A stretch of 64,000 bases of DNA. Origin: JACIYW01 sp014359745 (GTDB lineage: Bacteria > Pseudomonadota > Alphaproteobacteria > Rhodobacterales > Rhodobacteraceae). Location: positions 124,001 through 188,000 of the forward strand of contig JBNPWE010000002.1 of the NCBI GenBank assembly GCA_050433985.1, given 5' to 3'. How positions within the stretch are numbered: position 1 is the stretch's first letter; every line of letters starts with the position of its first letter. Below are positions 34,261 to 42,700 of this stretch, piece by piece. The position numbers were made by a program, and so were the translations under genes. A model generated the notes under the pieces. The model was given only the letters and a program-made list of their open reading frames with translations, searched no databases and was not told where the DNA came from.

Positions 34261-35177
34261 GCGTGATCTACCGCCGCGTGGCCCTGATCGGGCTTGGGCT
34301 TATAGCCTCGTCGATGGCGCTTGCGATGCGGCGTGGCGGGCTGGCGGCCGAGATCACCGGTTATGCCCGCACCGCCGAGACCCGCGACACGGTGCGCGAG
34401 CTGGGCTTTTGTGACCAGGTGTTCGACACTGCGGCAGGGGCCGTCGCCGGGGCCGATCTGGTGGTGCTGGCGGTGCCGGTGGGGGCGATGGGTTCGGTGA
34501 TGGCCGATGTCGCGGCGCATCTGGCACCCGGTGCCACGGTGACCGATGTCGGTTCGGTCAAGGGGGCGGTGATCGCCGCCGTGACGCCGCATCTGCCCGC
34601 AGGGGTGCATTTCGTCCCCGGTCATCCGCTGGCGGGCACCGAACATTCCGGCCCGCGCGCGGGGTTTGCCGAACTTTTTGACAATCGCTGGTGCCTGCTT
34701 GTCCCGATTGAGGGGACCGACCGCGCGGCCATAGACCGGTTGCGCGCGCTCTGGCAGGGGATCGGAGCAAATGTCGATGAGATGGACGCCGATCACCACG
34801 ACCTGGTGCTGGCGGTCACAAGCCATGCGCCGCACCTGATCGCCTATACGATGGTGGGCGTGGCCGACGATCTGCGCCGCGTTACCGACAGCGAGGTGAT
34901 CAAGTATTCCGCCGCAGGCTTTCGCGATTTCACCCGCATCGCGGCCTCCGATCCCACGATGTGGCGCGATGTGTTCCTGAACAACAAGGCGGCGACGCTG
35001 GAAATTCTCGGGCGGTTCACCGAGGAACTCTTTGCGCTGCAACGCGCCATCCGGCGCGGTGACGGCGATTACCTGCACGCCTATTTTACCCGGACAAGGG
35101 CGATCCGACGTGGTATCATTGACGCAGGGCAAGATACCGACGCCCCCGATTTCGGGCGTGGCAAACGAAAGGCGTAA
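34257..35177 (+). CDS. tyrC: Prephenate / cyclohexadienyl dehydrogenase
   Basis: This 306-residue NAD(P)-dependent enzyme oxidatively decarboxylates prephenate or arogenate to the tyrosine precursor. The Rossmann motif is VALIGLGLIASSMALAMRRG (residues 8-27), followed by VTDVGSVKGAV and the catalytic-region HFVPGHPLAGTEHSGP. The start is ATG 34257 in the overlap with hisC; a longer frame from 34176 lies inside hisC. Coupling with a HisC-type aminotransferase is common in alphaproteobacteria. Confidence 0.93.
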   Translation: MSVIYRRVALIGLGLIASSMALAMRRGGLAAEITGYARTAETRDTVRELGFCDQVFDTAAGAVAGADLVVLAVPVGAMGSVMADVAAHLAPGATVTDVGSVKGAVIAAVTPHLPAGVHFVPGHPLAGTEHSGPRAGFAELFDNRWCLLVPIEGTDRAAIDRLRALWQGIGANVDEMDADHHDLVLAVTSHAPHLIAYTMVGVADDLRRVTDSEVIKYSAAGFRDFTRIAASDPTMWRDVFLNNKAATLEILGRFTEELFALQRAIRRGDGDYLHAYFTRTRAIRRGIIDAGQDTDAPDFGRGKRKA

Positions 35178-35203
35178 CGCTGGGCAGACGGTTTGCATCG
35201 CTG

Positions 35204-36214
35204 GTGATGATCCTTGGCGCGGCCGCCCTTTGGTTGGCTGTGCTTTTGTCGTCTGCCCTTTGGTCGTCTGCCATTTGGTCATCTGCGGCGCTGGCCGAAG
35301 CGCCGTGGCGGTCCGCCCGCCCCGAAAGCCGGACAACAGTGGCGCCAAGCCCGGCCCGCAGCGCGCCCATAACCCGCGGCGCGCCCGTTGAACGCGGCGA
35401 AAAGCGCTGGCGTTCGGAACCTGCATCGGGCGGCTTGGCCCGCAGCCTGCGCCCGCCCGCGCAATCGCTGCGTGCGGGCCGGGGCGCGACACCAGACAAC
35501 ACGCCAACCAACACCGCGCGCAACCCGTCATCCAGTCAGTGGCGCAGCGCGCCCGGTGCCCCGCGCGGCAGCAGCACGCGCGGCGGATCGGTGCGGCAGG
35601 CGCCGGTTCGGGGCAGCGGGCCTGAGGCTGTGCAAACCGTGGCCGCGCAGCGCGTGCAACCGGTGCCCGAGGCAACGATTGGCCGCAGCTCTGGCGCATT
35701 GGCGGGATTGCGCGGGGTCAGCGGCGATACCATCCCGCCGATCCGGGGCCGGTTGCAGGGCTGCGGCATCGCGCAGCCCTTGCGGGTACGCGCGGTTGAC
35801 GGGGTGCGCCTGTCGCCGCCCGCGGTGATGGACGCGGATACCGCGCGGGCGCTGGCCGATTGGGTCGCGCGGTCGGCAAAGCCCGCGCTGGGGCGTCAGG
35901 GGGGCGGCATTTCCGAATTGCGGGTGGCGGCGGGATATTCCTGCCGCACCCGCAACCACCGCAGTGGCGCGCGGATTTCCGAACATGGCAAGGGCAAGGC
36001 GATCGACATTTCCGCGATCACCCTGCGGGATGGCACGGTGATCTCCGTCGCCTCTGACTATCGCAAGGGGCGCTATGCCAAGCCGCTCAAGGCGATGCAC
36101 CGCGCCGCCTGCGGGCGCTTTGGCACCACGCTTGGCCCCGGTTCCGACGGCATGCATGAGGATCATCTGCATTTCGATACCGCCCGCCATGCCGGCGGCC
36201 CCTATTGCCGCTGA
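35204..36214 (+). CDS. Extensin-like family secreted protein
   Basis: The protein is about 336 residues, with an N-terminal membrane/signal segment (MILGAAALWLAVLLSSALWS), a long Arg/Pro/Ser/Ala-rich low-complexity region (about 30-165), and a C-terminal extensin-like domain (about 170-336) with conserved Cys and His (CGIAQPL, AAGYSCRTRN, SEHGKGKAIDIS, HEDHLHFD). The His/Asp pattern suggests a metal-dependent D-Ala-D-Ala peptidase-like fold acting on the cell wall. The start is uncertain: GTG 35204 is listed, but CTG 35180, seven bases after AAGG, would give a better signal peptide n-region. Confidence 0.8.
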   Translation: MMILGAAALWLAVLLSSALWSSAIWSSAALAEAPWRSARPESRTTVAPSPARSAPITRGAPVERGEKRWRSEPASGGLARSLRPPAQSLRAGRGATPDNTPTNTARNPSSSQWRSAPGAPRGSSTRGGSVRQAPVRGSGPEAVQTVAAQRVQPVPEATIGRSSGALAGLRGVSGDTIPPIRGRLQGCGIAQPLRVRAVDGVRLSPPAVMDADTARALADWVARSAKPALGRQGGGISELRVAAGYSCRTRNHRSGARISEHGKGKAIDISAITLRDGTVISVASDYRKGRYAKPLKAMHRAACGRFGTTLGPGSDGMHEDHLHFDTARHAGGPYCR

Positions 36215-36350
36215 TCCTGTCTTGGGTGGTGCGTTGGCGCAAGGCACCGGCCAGGCTTTTTCGTTACCAGCGAGAACCCCGGCAAGATGCCATTGTATTT
36301 TCATAGAATTTTGGTAAACACCCCCGTGTAAATCTTGCAAAGGGGTGGCC

Positions 36351-37688
36351 ATGGTCCGCGCGGCGCTTACGGGGACGCGAATTCGCGAACGCCGCATGGT
36401 GCTGGGGATGCGTCAAGCCGATCTGGCGCGCGCGGCGGGGATATCGGCGTCCTATCTGAACCTGATCGAACACAACCGCCGACGGGTTGGCCCCGATCTG
36501 CTGCCAAAGCTTGCCACTGTGCTGGATGTCGAGACCGGGGCGCTGAGCGAGGGCGCCGAGGCGGCGCTGGTCGAGGGTCTGCGCGCGGCGGCGGCGATTG
36601 CAGGCCAGGTCGAGGCGATATCGGGAGTGCCCGAGCTTGACCGGATCGAGGAATTCATCGGTCGCTTTCCCGGTTGGGCCACCCGGCTTGCGGCGCTGGC
36701 GCGCAGGCACCGCGAACTGGAATTGATCGTCGAACGCCTGTCCGACCGGATGACGCATGACCCCTTTCTGTCGGACGCGCTGCACGAGGTGCTTTCGGCC
36801 GTCACCGCGCTGCGCTCGACCGCCGCCATTCTGGCCGAAACCGAAGATATCGATCCCGAGTGGCGCGCGCGCTTTCACGCCAACATGCACAGCGATGCGC
36901 TGCGCATGTCGGCGGGGGCCGAGACGCTGGTCGCCTATCTTGACGGGTCGGGCGGGCGCGACGGCGCCGCCACCGCGCCGCTGGAAGAACTGGAACTGTG
37001 GCGCGCAAGCCTTGGCTATCACCTGCCCGATCTTGAGGCGGGGCAGGGCGTTGACGACCTGATCGACCAGGCCCCGGAACTGGCCAGCGGCGCCGCGCGG
37101 CACCTGGCGCGCGATTGGGCGGCGCGGTACCGGGCGGATGCCGCGGCGCTGCCGCTTGTGGCGTTTCAGGGGGCGGTGGCCGAACTGGGCGCGGCGCCCG
37201 CGCCGCTTGCACGCCGCTTTGGCGTTGATCTGGCCGCGGTGATGCGGCGGCTGGCGGTGATGCCCGATACGCCCGGCACCGGCCTGGTGATCTGCGACGG
37301 GTCGGGCACGCTGATCTTTCGCAAGGCGCTGGAGGGGTTCGAGCCGCCACGCTTTGGCGCGGCCTGCCCGCTGTGGCCGCTGTATCAGGCGCTGACGCGG
37401 CCGATGCAACCCATACATCAGATCGTCGCGATGGCGGGCCGCCTGTCGCGCCGGTTTGAATGTTTTGCCATCGCCCAGCCGCGCGCGATCCCGGATTTCG
37501 ATACGGTGCCACTGTGGGAGGCGACGATGCTGATCCGTCCCGCCCCCGATCCGTCTGCCGCACCCGATCGGCCTGCGGGCCCCGACTGGCCCGTGGGCCC
37601 CGGATGCCGGATCTGCCAGCGCGCCGCCTGTCCGGCCCGGCGCGAGCCTTCGATCCTGTCGGGCGAGGGTCAGGCCGGGACGATTTAG
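36351..37688 (+). CDS. XRE-family regulator with C-terminal ScfR/DUF2083-type domain
   Basis: This 445-residue protein has an N-terminal Cro/C1 helix-turn-helix (residues 10-65, GTRIRERRMVLGMRQADLAR, SASYLNLIEHNRR). The middle segment HDPFLSDALHEVLSAVTALR resembles a histidine-kinase dimerisation helix without an ATPase. The C terminus carries the cysteine motif CRICQRAACPARREPSIL of short-chain fatty acyl responsive regulators (RamB/PrpC-type). It may sense acyl-CoA metabolites. ATG 36351 follows AAAGGGGTGGCC; a GTG two codons earlier is less likely. The AT-rich 137-base upstream region holds a near-palindrome (AAACACCCCCGTGTAAA), a possible self-regulation site. Confidence 0.78.
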   Translation: MVRAALTGTRIRERRMVLGMRQADLARAAGISASYLNLIEHNRRRVGPDLLPKLATVLDVETGALSEGAEAALVEGLRAAAAIAGQVEAISGVPELDRIEEFIGRFPGWATRLAALARRHRELELIVERLSDRMTHDPFLSDALHEVLSAVTALRSTAAILAETEDIDPEWRARFHANMHSDALRMSAGAETLVAYLDGSGGRDGAATAPLEELELWRASLGYHLPDLEAGQGVDDLIDQAPELASGAARHLARDWAARYRADAAALPLVAFQGAVAELGAAPAPLARRFGVDLAAVMRRLAVMPDTPGTGLVICDGSGTLIFRKALEGFEPPRFGAACPLWPLYQALTRPMQPIHQIVAMAGRLSRRFECFAIAQPRAIPDFDTVPLWEATMLIRPAPDPSAAPDRPAGPDWPVGPGCRICQRAACPARREPSILSGEGQAGTI

Positions 37689-37711
37689 GGCGGATTTCAG
37701 TCAGCCGGGGT

Positions 37712-37814
37712 CATTGCCTTGAGCGGCGCGCGCGTGGCGGGCGTGGGGATTGAGTATTTTTTTCGAGAGGATGGGAAAGAGCGGTTTTTCGTGCGGTCAG
37801 GGTGCGGGTTTGAT
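37712..37814 (+). repeat. Dispersed intergenic element, copy D (long form)
   Basis: The core GAGTATTTTTTTCGAGAG then GATGGG starts at 37752. The left arm CATTGCCTTGAGCGGCGCGC and right arm AAAGAGCGGTTTTTCGTGCG align with copy B over about 100 bases. It begins 24 bases after the XRE regulator stop, in the sense orientation. Confidence 0.88.
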
Positions 37815-37924
37815 CCGTTTGCGTGCGTTGACGTTTGCATGGTCCCGCATCTGTCTTTTGACAGCGCCGGACTTTCCGGCAATAGTTCCAGGCAGAGGTG
37901 CGCAAGGTGCCCTGGGGGGAAGGG

Positions 37925-38302
37925 ATGCCGGAAAAGGGAAAGCAGGTTCTTCTGATCGAGGATGAACCGCATATCGTCGAGGCGATCCGGTTCATCCTGA
38001 CCCGAGATGGCTGGGGTGTGGAAGCCCACGCGGACGGGGCGGATGCGATCGAGGTGATCCAACGCCTGGCCCCGGATGTGCTGATCCTGGATGTGATGCT
38101 GCCGGGGCGCAGCGGCTATGAGATCCTGCAAGACCTGCGCGCCGATGCCGCCACCGCCCGCCTGCCGGTTCTGATGCTGACCGCGCGCGGGCAGGATCGC
38201 GACCGCGATCTGGCGCAACGCTATGGCGTCAGCCGGTTCATGACCAAACCGTTTTCTAATCTGGATGTGCTGACCTCGGTGCGCGAATTGTCGGGGGGAT
38301 AG
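37925..38302 (+). CDS. Single-domain response regulator
   Basis: This 125-residue CheY-like receiver has no output domain. The acidic pair is in LLIEDEPHIVEA, the phospho-acceptor is Asp56 in DVLILDVMLPG, the conserved Thr is in LMLTARGQ and Lys in FMTKPFSNLD. ATG 37925 is chosen for GGGGGAAGGG upstream; an earlier in-frame GTG at 37898 is possible. It is followed after 1 base by a small membrane protein and then the SSS-histidine kinase, its likely partner. Confidence 0.88.
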   Translation: MPEKGKQVLLIEDEPHIVEAIRFILTRDGWGVEAHADGADAIEVIQRLAPDVLILDVMLPGRSGYEILQDLRADAATARLPVLMLTARGQDRDRDLAQRYGVSRFMTKPFSNLDVLTSVRELSGG

Positions 38303-38303
38303 G

Positions 38304-38561
38304 ATGGCGCGCAGGGCGCAGTTTCTTGAACGGCAGACCTATCGGCGGCGGCGGATGATCGACGGCGCGCGTCTGCTGCCGGTGATTGGCGCGATTGCCT
38401 TTGTGATGCCGATCCTGTGGCGCACCGATGCCACCCCCGGCGCGTCGACGGCGCATGGGGGGCTTTATCTGTTCGCGATCTGGTTCGGCCTGATCCTGGC
38501 GGCCTTTGCCCTGTCGCGTCGGCTGCGCAATGTGGCGGGCGACGGCCGGGTCGAGGACTGA
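38304..38561 (+). CDS. Small membrane protein between response regulator and SSS-kinase
   Basis: This 85-residue protein has two predicted membrane segments (LLPVIGAIAFVMPILW and LYLFAIWFGLILAAFALSRR) and a basic N terminus (ARRAQFLERQTYRRRR). No family was recognised. Its stop overlaps the kinase start by one base, and the gene sits between the receiver and the kinase. It resembles the short DUF485/DUF4212-like partners that accompany solute symporters. A helper role for the transporter-like kinase domain is inferred. Confidence 0.72.
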   Translation: MARRAQFLERQTYRRRRMIDGARLLPVIGAIAFVMPILWRTDATPGASTAHGGLYLFAIWFGLILAAFALSRRLRNVAGDGRVED

Positions 38562-41329
38562 TGGTTCCCTTCAAAATCCTTGTTCTGGTCTGCCTGGCCT
38601 ATGTGATCTTTCTGTTCCTGGTGGCTTTCGTGGTGGAAAAGCGCGCCCGGCAGGGCCGTGCGCGGTGGTTGCGCGCGCCGATCGTCTATACCCTGTCGCT
38701 GTCGATCTATTGCACCGCCTGGACGTTTTACGGCGCGGTTGGCTATGCGGCGCGGTCGGGTCTGGAATTCCTGACGATCTATCTGGGCCCGACGCTGGTC
38801 TTCGTGGGGTGGTGGTGGGTGTTGCGCAAGCTGGTGCGCATCGGCAAGGCGCAGCGCGTCACCTCAATCGCCGACCTGATTTCGTCGCGCTATGGCAAGT
38901 CCAACCTGTTGGGGGTGATTGTCACCCTGCTGGCCGTTGCGGGAACCACGCCCTATATCGCGTTGCAATTGCAATCAATTTCCCTGTCGTTCGCGGTGTT
39001 CGCCGCCGAAACCCGGCCGGGTTGGGCCCTGCCGGGGCGCGATGCGACGGCGCTGTGGGTGGCGGGGGGCCTGGTGATATTCACCATCCTGTTCGGCACC
39101 CGCAACCTTGACGCCAACGAACAGCATCACGGCATCGTCACCGCCATCGCGGTTGAGGCGGTGGTGAAACTGGTGGCCTTGCTGGCGGTCGGCATCTTTG
39201 TGGTCTGGGTGCTGGCCGACGGGCCGCGCGGGGTGTTCGATCTGATCGAAGCCACGGATGTGGCGGAATGGCGTCTGCAACCGGGGCGTTGGGCGGGGCT
39301 GACATTCCTGTCGGCGGCGGCGATCCTGTGTCTGCCCCGGATGTTTCAGGTCATGGTGGTGGAAAATGCCGACGAACGGCACCTGGCAACCGCAAGCTGG
39401 GCCTTTCCGCTGTATCTGGCGCTGATGAGCCTGTTTGTGGTGCCGATCGCGGTTGTGGGCCTGCTGACCATGCCCGAGGGATCCAACCCCGACCTGTTCG
39501 TGCTGACGCTGCCGCTGTCGGCGGGGCGGGGCGATCTGGCGATGCTGGCGTTTCTGGGCGGGTTTTCTTCGGCCACGTCGATGGTGATCGTGGCGGCGAT
39601 TGCGCTGGCGACGATGGTGTCGAACCATATCGTCGTGCCGCTTTGGCTGCGGATGGCGCGGGTCGCGGGCGAGGTGGCGCCCGCGGTGGGCTACGCGGGC
39701 GATGTGCGCAGGCTGGTGTTGCGGGCGCGGCGGGCCTCTATCGCCGGGGTTCTGGCGCTTGGCTATGCCTATTTCCATTTCACTGGCGGTTCTTCCGCGC
39801 TGGCGGCCATCGGCTTGATCGCCTTTGTCGGCGTGGCGCAGGCGCTGCCTGCACTGATCGGCGGTATCTTCTGGCGCGGTGCCAGCCGGAACGGCGCGGC
39901 GGTTGGCCTGTGCCTGGGGTTTGGTATCTGGATTTATGCGTTGTTCCTGCCCAGTTTCGGCCCCGATGGGGTGATCCCGGCGGATGTCATGATCAACGGC
40001 CCGTTCGGTATCGGCTGGTTGCGCCCGCAGGCGCTTTTCGGGTCCGAGGGGATGGACCCGCTGTTGCACGCGCTCTTTTGGTCGCTGCTGCTCAATTCCG
40101 GGGCGTTTTGCCTTGTGTCGATCTTCAGCTTTCCGACACCGCTGGAGCGGCTTCAGGGCGCGCAATTCGTCAATGTCTTTGACCGGGCCGGGGGCACCCG
40201 TGGCTGGGCGCATGGCGTGGCCGAGGCAGAGGATCTGCTGGTGATGGCGCAACGCATCCTTGGCGGCGACGCCGCGCAAGGGTTCTTTCACGCCGAGGCC
40301 GCGGCGCAGGGCAAGGCCGGGTTCCTGCCCGACACCACCCCCGAATTCATCGAGGCGCTGGAACGTCGCCTGTCGGCCTCGGTCGGGGCGGCCACCGCGC
40401 ATGCCATGGTCGGGCAGATCGTCGGCGGGTCGATGATCTCGGTCGAGGATCTGATGGCCGTGGCCAATGAAACCGCGCAGATCATGGAATATTCCAGCCG
40501 GCTTGAGGCCAAGTCGGAAGAACTGATCCGCACCGCCCGCCAACTGCGCGAGGCCAATGAAAAGCTGACCAAACTGTCGGTGCAGAAGGATGCGTTCCTA
40601 AGCCAGATCAGCCACGAGCTGCGCACGCCGATGACCTCTATCCGGGCCTTTTCCGAGATATTGCGCGATGGGGCCGACCTGCCGCTGGCCGACCGCCACA
40701 AATATGCGGGCATCATCCAGGAAGAGGCGATCCGCCTGACCCGCCTGCTGGATGACCTGCTGGATCTCAGCGTGCTGGAAAACGGGCAGGTGACGCTGCA
40801 CAGCACATCGGCCAACCTGCACGACCTGATCGACAGCGCGCTGCGGTCGGCCGGGGCCACGGCGGCGGGGCGCGATTTCGCCATCCTGCGCGATCCGGCC
40901 AGCGAACATGTGGGCCTGACCACCGATACCGACCGGCTGACGCAGGTGTTCATCAACCTTGTCTCGAATGCGCGCAAATATTGTGACGCGGCCCACCCCG
41001 AATTGCGCATCCGCGTGACCGAACGCGGCGCCGATGTCGAGGTGGATTTCATCGACAACGGATCGGGGATCGGCAAGGAAAATCAGGCGCTGATCTTCGA
41101 GAAATTCGCGCGTCTTACCGATCAGACGCGGGCAGGCGGCGCGGGCCTTGGGCTGGCCATCTGCCGCGAGGTGATGAGCAAGCTTGGCGGAACCATCGCC
41201 TATCTGCCGGGGCAGGGTGGTGCCGCGTTCCGGGTGCGGTTGCCGCGTCGTCGCATCCTGCCGCGCGGCGGCAGTGTTGCGCCGGGGGCGCGCGGGGCCG
41301 GGCAGGGGCCAGTCGCGGCACAGGGTTAG
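38561..41329 (+). CDS. Sodium:solute symporter-domain sensor histidine kinase
   Basis: This 922-residue membrane protein has a 12-13 helix SSS transporter-like domain (about residues 1-530, e.g. IYCTAWTFYGAVGYAARSG, YGKSNLLG, GGFSSATSMVIV), a coiled-coil linker (about 645-675), a HisKA domain with phospho-His685 in FLSQISHELRTPM, and an HATPase domain with VSNARKY, DNGSGIG and GGAGLGLAICREV. This layout matches CbrA/CrbS-type sensors that control use of carbon sources such as acetate or histidine. Start ATG 38561 overlaps the preceding small membrane protein by one base. The partner is the receiver at 37925. The C-terminal tail is rich in Arg and Gly. Confidence 0.93.
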   Translation: MVPFKILVLVCLAYVIFLFLVAFVVEKRARQGRARWLRAPIVYTLSLSIYCTAWTFYGAVGYAARSGLEFLTIYLGPTLVFVGWWWVLRKLVRIGKAQRVTSIADLISSRYGKSNLLGVIVTLLAVAGTTPYIALQLQSISLSFAVFAAETRPGWALPGRDATALWVAGGLVIFTILFGTRNLDANEQHHGIVTAIAVEAVVKLVALLAVGIFVVWVLADGPRGVFDLIEATDVAEWRLQPGRWAGLTFLSAAAILCLPRMFQVMVVENADERHLATASWAFPLYLALMSLFVVPIAVVGLLTMPEGSNPDLFVLTLPLSAGRGDLAMLAFLGGFSSATSMVIVAAIALATMVSNHIVVPLWLRMARVAGEVAPAVGYAGDVRRLVLRARRASIAGVLALGYAYFHFTGGSSALAAIGLIAFVGVAQALPALIGGIFWRGASRNGAAVGLCLGFGIWIYALFLPSFGPDGVIPADVMINGPFGIGWLRPQALFGSEGMDPLLHALFWSLLLNSGAFCLVSIFSFPTPLERLQGAQFVNVFDRAGGTRGWAHGVAEAEDLLVMAQRILGGDAAQGFFHAEAAAQGKAGFLPDTTPEFIEALERRLSASVGAATAHAMVGQIVGGSMISVEDLMAVANETAQIMEYSSRLEAKSEELIRTARQLREANEKLTKLSVQKDAFLSQISHELRTPMTSIRAFSEILRDGADLPLADRHKYAGIIQEEAIRLTRLLDDLLDLSVLENGQVTLHSTSANLHDLIDSALRSAGATAAGRDFAILRDPASEHVGLTTDTDRLTQVFINLVSNARKYCDAAHPELRIRVTERGADVEVDFIDNGSGIGKENQALIFEKFARLTDQTRAGGAGLGLAICREVMSKLGGTIAYLPGQGGAAFRVRLPRRRILPRGGSVAPGARGAGQGPVAAQG

Positions 41330-41436
41330 GGGGGCGAAGTTTACGCCGGGTTTGGCGATGATAACCTTTTGGTAAGGGGCTTGTGCCATCCACGAAGGGC
41401 GGGCGATGAACGCGCGACAGGTGGAAAGGGCAGGAC

Positions 41437-42438
41437 GTGGCACAGGGCGCAGAGGCCGATCAAGACCGGGGCGCGCCATCGGTGATCCGCCGCAAGACGC
41501 GCGCGGGCGGGCGCATCGCGCGGGGTGCGCGCGCTGCCGCCGCGTCACCCGCGCGGGGCCTGCGTACCGCACTTGCGCGTGCCGCCAACGATCTGATGGG
41601 GCTGGCGCTGGTGCTTGACGACCCGGCCGAGGCGCGCGTTTCCCTTGCCGAATTGCTGGAACGGGTGGAAGACCGCGCGCTGATCCTGCTGCTTGCGGGC
41701 CCCGAGGATGCGCTTGGCCTGTGCCTGGTCTCGCCGGGATTGCTGGGCGGGTTGACCGAATGGCAGACCATGCGGCGCATTTCCGCCACGCCGCCACCGC
41801 CACGGATGCCGACGCGCACCGATGCCAGCATCGTCGCCGATTGGCTGGGCGCGGTGCTGGGCCTCTTTGCCGCCGGGCAGAACGGTGTACCGGTCGATTG
41901 GGCAGCCGGATTTCGCTATTCTTCCTATCTGCCCGATCCGCGCCCGCTTGATCACCTGCTTGAGGATGTGACCTATCGCCTGTTCACCGCCGAAATGGCG
42001 CTTGGCGGCGGCGCCAAGCATGGGACGTTCTGGTTGGCATTCCCGGCTGACCGATCCGGTTTTGCCGCCGGGTCGCGCGGTGCCGAGGCCGTGGCGGACG
42101 GGGCATGGACGGCCTCTGTCGAAAGGGTGGTCATGGGGGCGCCGGTCCGGCTGGATGCGGTTTTGACGCGGCTCAGCCTGCCCCTGGAAAAGGTGATGGA
42201 TTTTCACATAGGCACCCTTTTGCCGCTGTCGATGGAGATGATCGATCAGGTCGCGCTTGAAGGGCCGGATGGCGAAAGCGTGGTGCGCGGGCGCCTTGGC
42301 CAGTCGCAGGGGCATCGCGCGATCCGCATCCGCCCCGCCGATCAGGCCGATGGCGATGCCGCGCCGCCAGATCAGGCCGGCGCCGCCCCGGTTCCGGCCC
42401 CGCGCGCGGGCGCACCCCAACCGGCCCCCGACGGGTGA
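41437..42438 (+). CDS. FliM/FliN-like (SpoA domain) protein, orphan
   Basis: This 333-residue protein starts at GTG 41437. The C-terminal part (about residues 225-305, LSLPLEKVMDFHIGTLLPLS, VVRGRLGQSQGHRAIRI) is a SpoA domain as in FliM/FliN. The middle has the weak FliM-like pattern LLEDVTYRLFTAEMALGG. The N terminus is Arg/Ala-rich, the tail Pro/Ala-rich. Switch proteins sit at the flagellar C-ring, but no flagellar genes surround it. In Rhodobacterales FliM can be encoded away from the main cluster. It may be the motor switch protein or a divergent paralogue. Confidence 0.68.
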   Translation: MAQGAEADQDRGAPSVIRRKTRAGGRIARGARAAAASPARGLRTALARAANDLMGLALVLDDPAEARVSLAELLERVEDRALILLLAGPEDALGLCLVSPGLLGGLTEWQTMRRISATPPPPRMPTRTDASIVADWLGAVLGLFAAGQNGVPVDWAAGFRYSSYLPDPRPLDHLLEDVTYRLFTAEMALGGGAKHGTFWLAFPADRSGFAAGSRGAEAVADGAWTASVERVVMGAPVRLDAVLTRLSLPLEKVMDFHIGTLLPLSMEMIDQVALEGPDGESVVRGRLGQSQGHRAIRIRPADQADGDAAPPDQAGAAPVPAPRAGAPQPAPDG

Positions 42439-42525
42439 TCGCGGCTGCCCCCGCCCGCGCGTCGACGGCGTTCAAGCGATTTACAAAGCCGATGCAAGGT
42501 GTTGACTTCACGACGCTTTAAACCG

Positions 42526-42541
42526 AACTGACCTGTCAGTT
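42526..42541. promoter_or_regulatory. 16-bp perfect palindrome, TetR-type operator candidate
   Basis: AACTGAC and GTCAGTT flank CT. The form is like operators of many TetR-family repressors. It lies 88 bases after the FliM-like stop; TTGACT is 19 bases upstream, but no good -10 follows. No regulator or regulated gene starts next to it in this window. Confidence 0.55.
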
Positions 42542-42590
42542 CCTTGCTGAATCGCGTTAGCGCGTGTTCGAATCAATCAGGCCCGTTGTC

Positions 42591-42678
42591 TGAGCGCACA
42601 AGAAAACGCTCTTTCCCATCCTCTCGAAAAAAATACTCACGATCCCGCCCCCGCCATGCGCGCGCGGGTCAAGGCAAA
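42591..42678 (-). repeat. Dispersed intergenic element, copy E (long form)
   Basis: On the minus strand it reads TTGCCTTGACCCGCGCGCGC, then GAGTATTTTTTTCGAGAG, GATGGG and AAAGAGCGTTTTCTTGTGCG. It follows the stop of the Blh-like gene (42701) in the sense orientation and aligns with copies B and D through both arms. Confidence 0.88.
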
Positions 42679-42700
42679 GAACCCGACGGGCAGAAATCCC

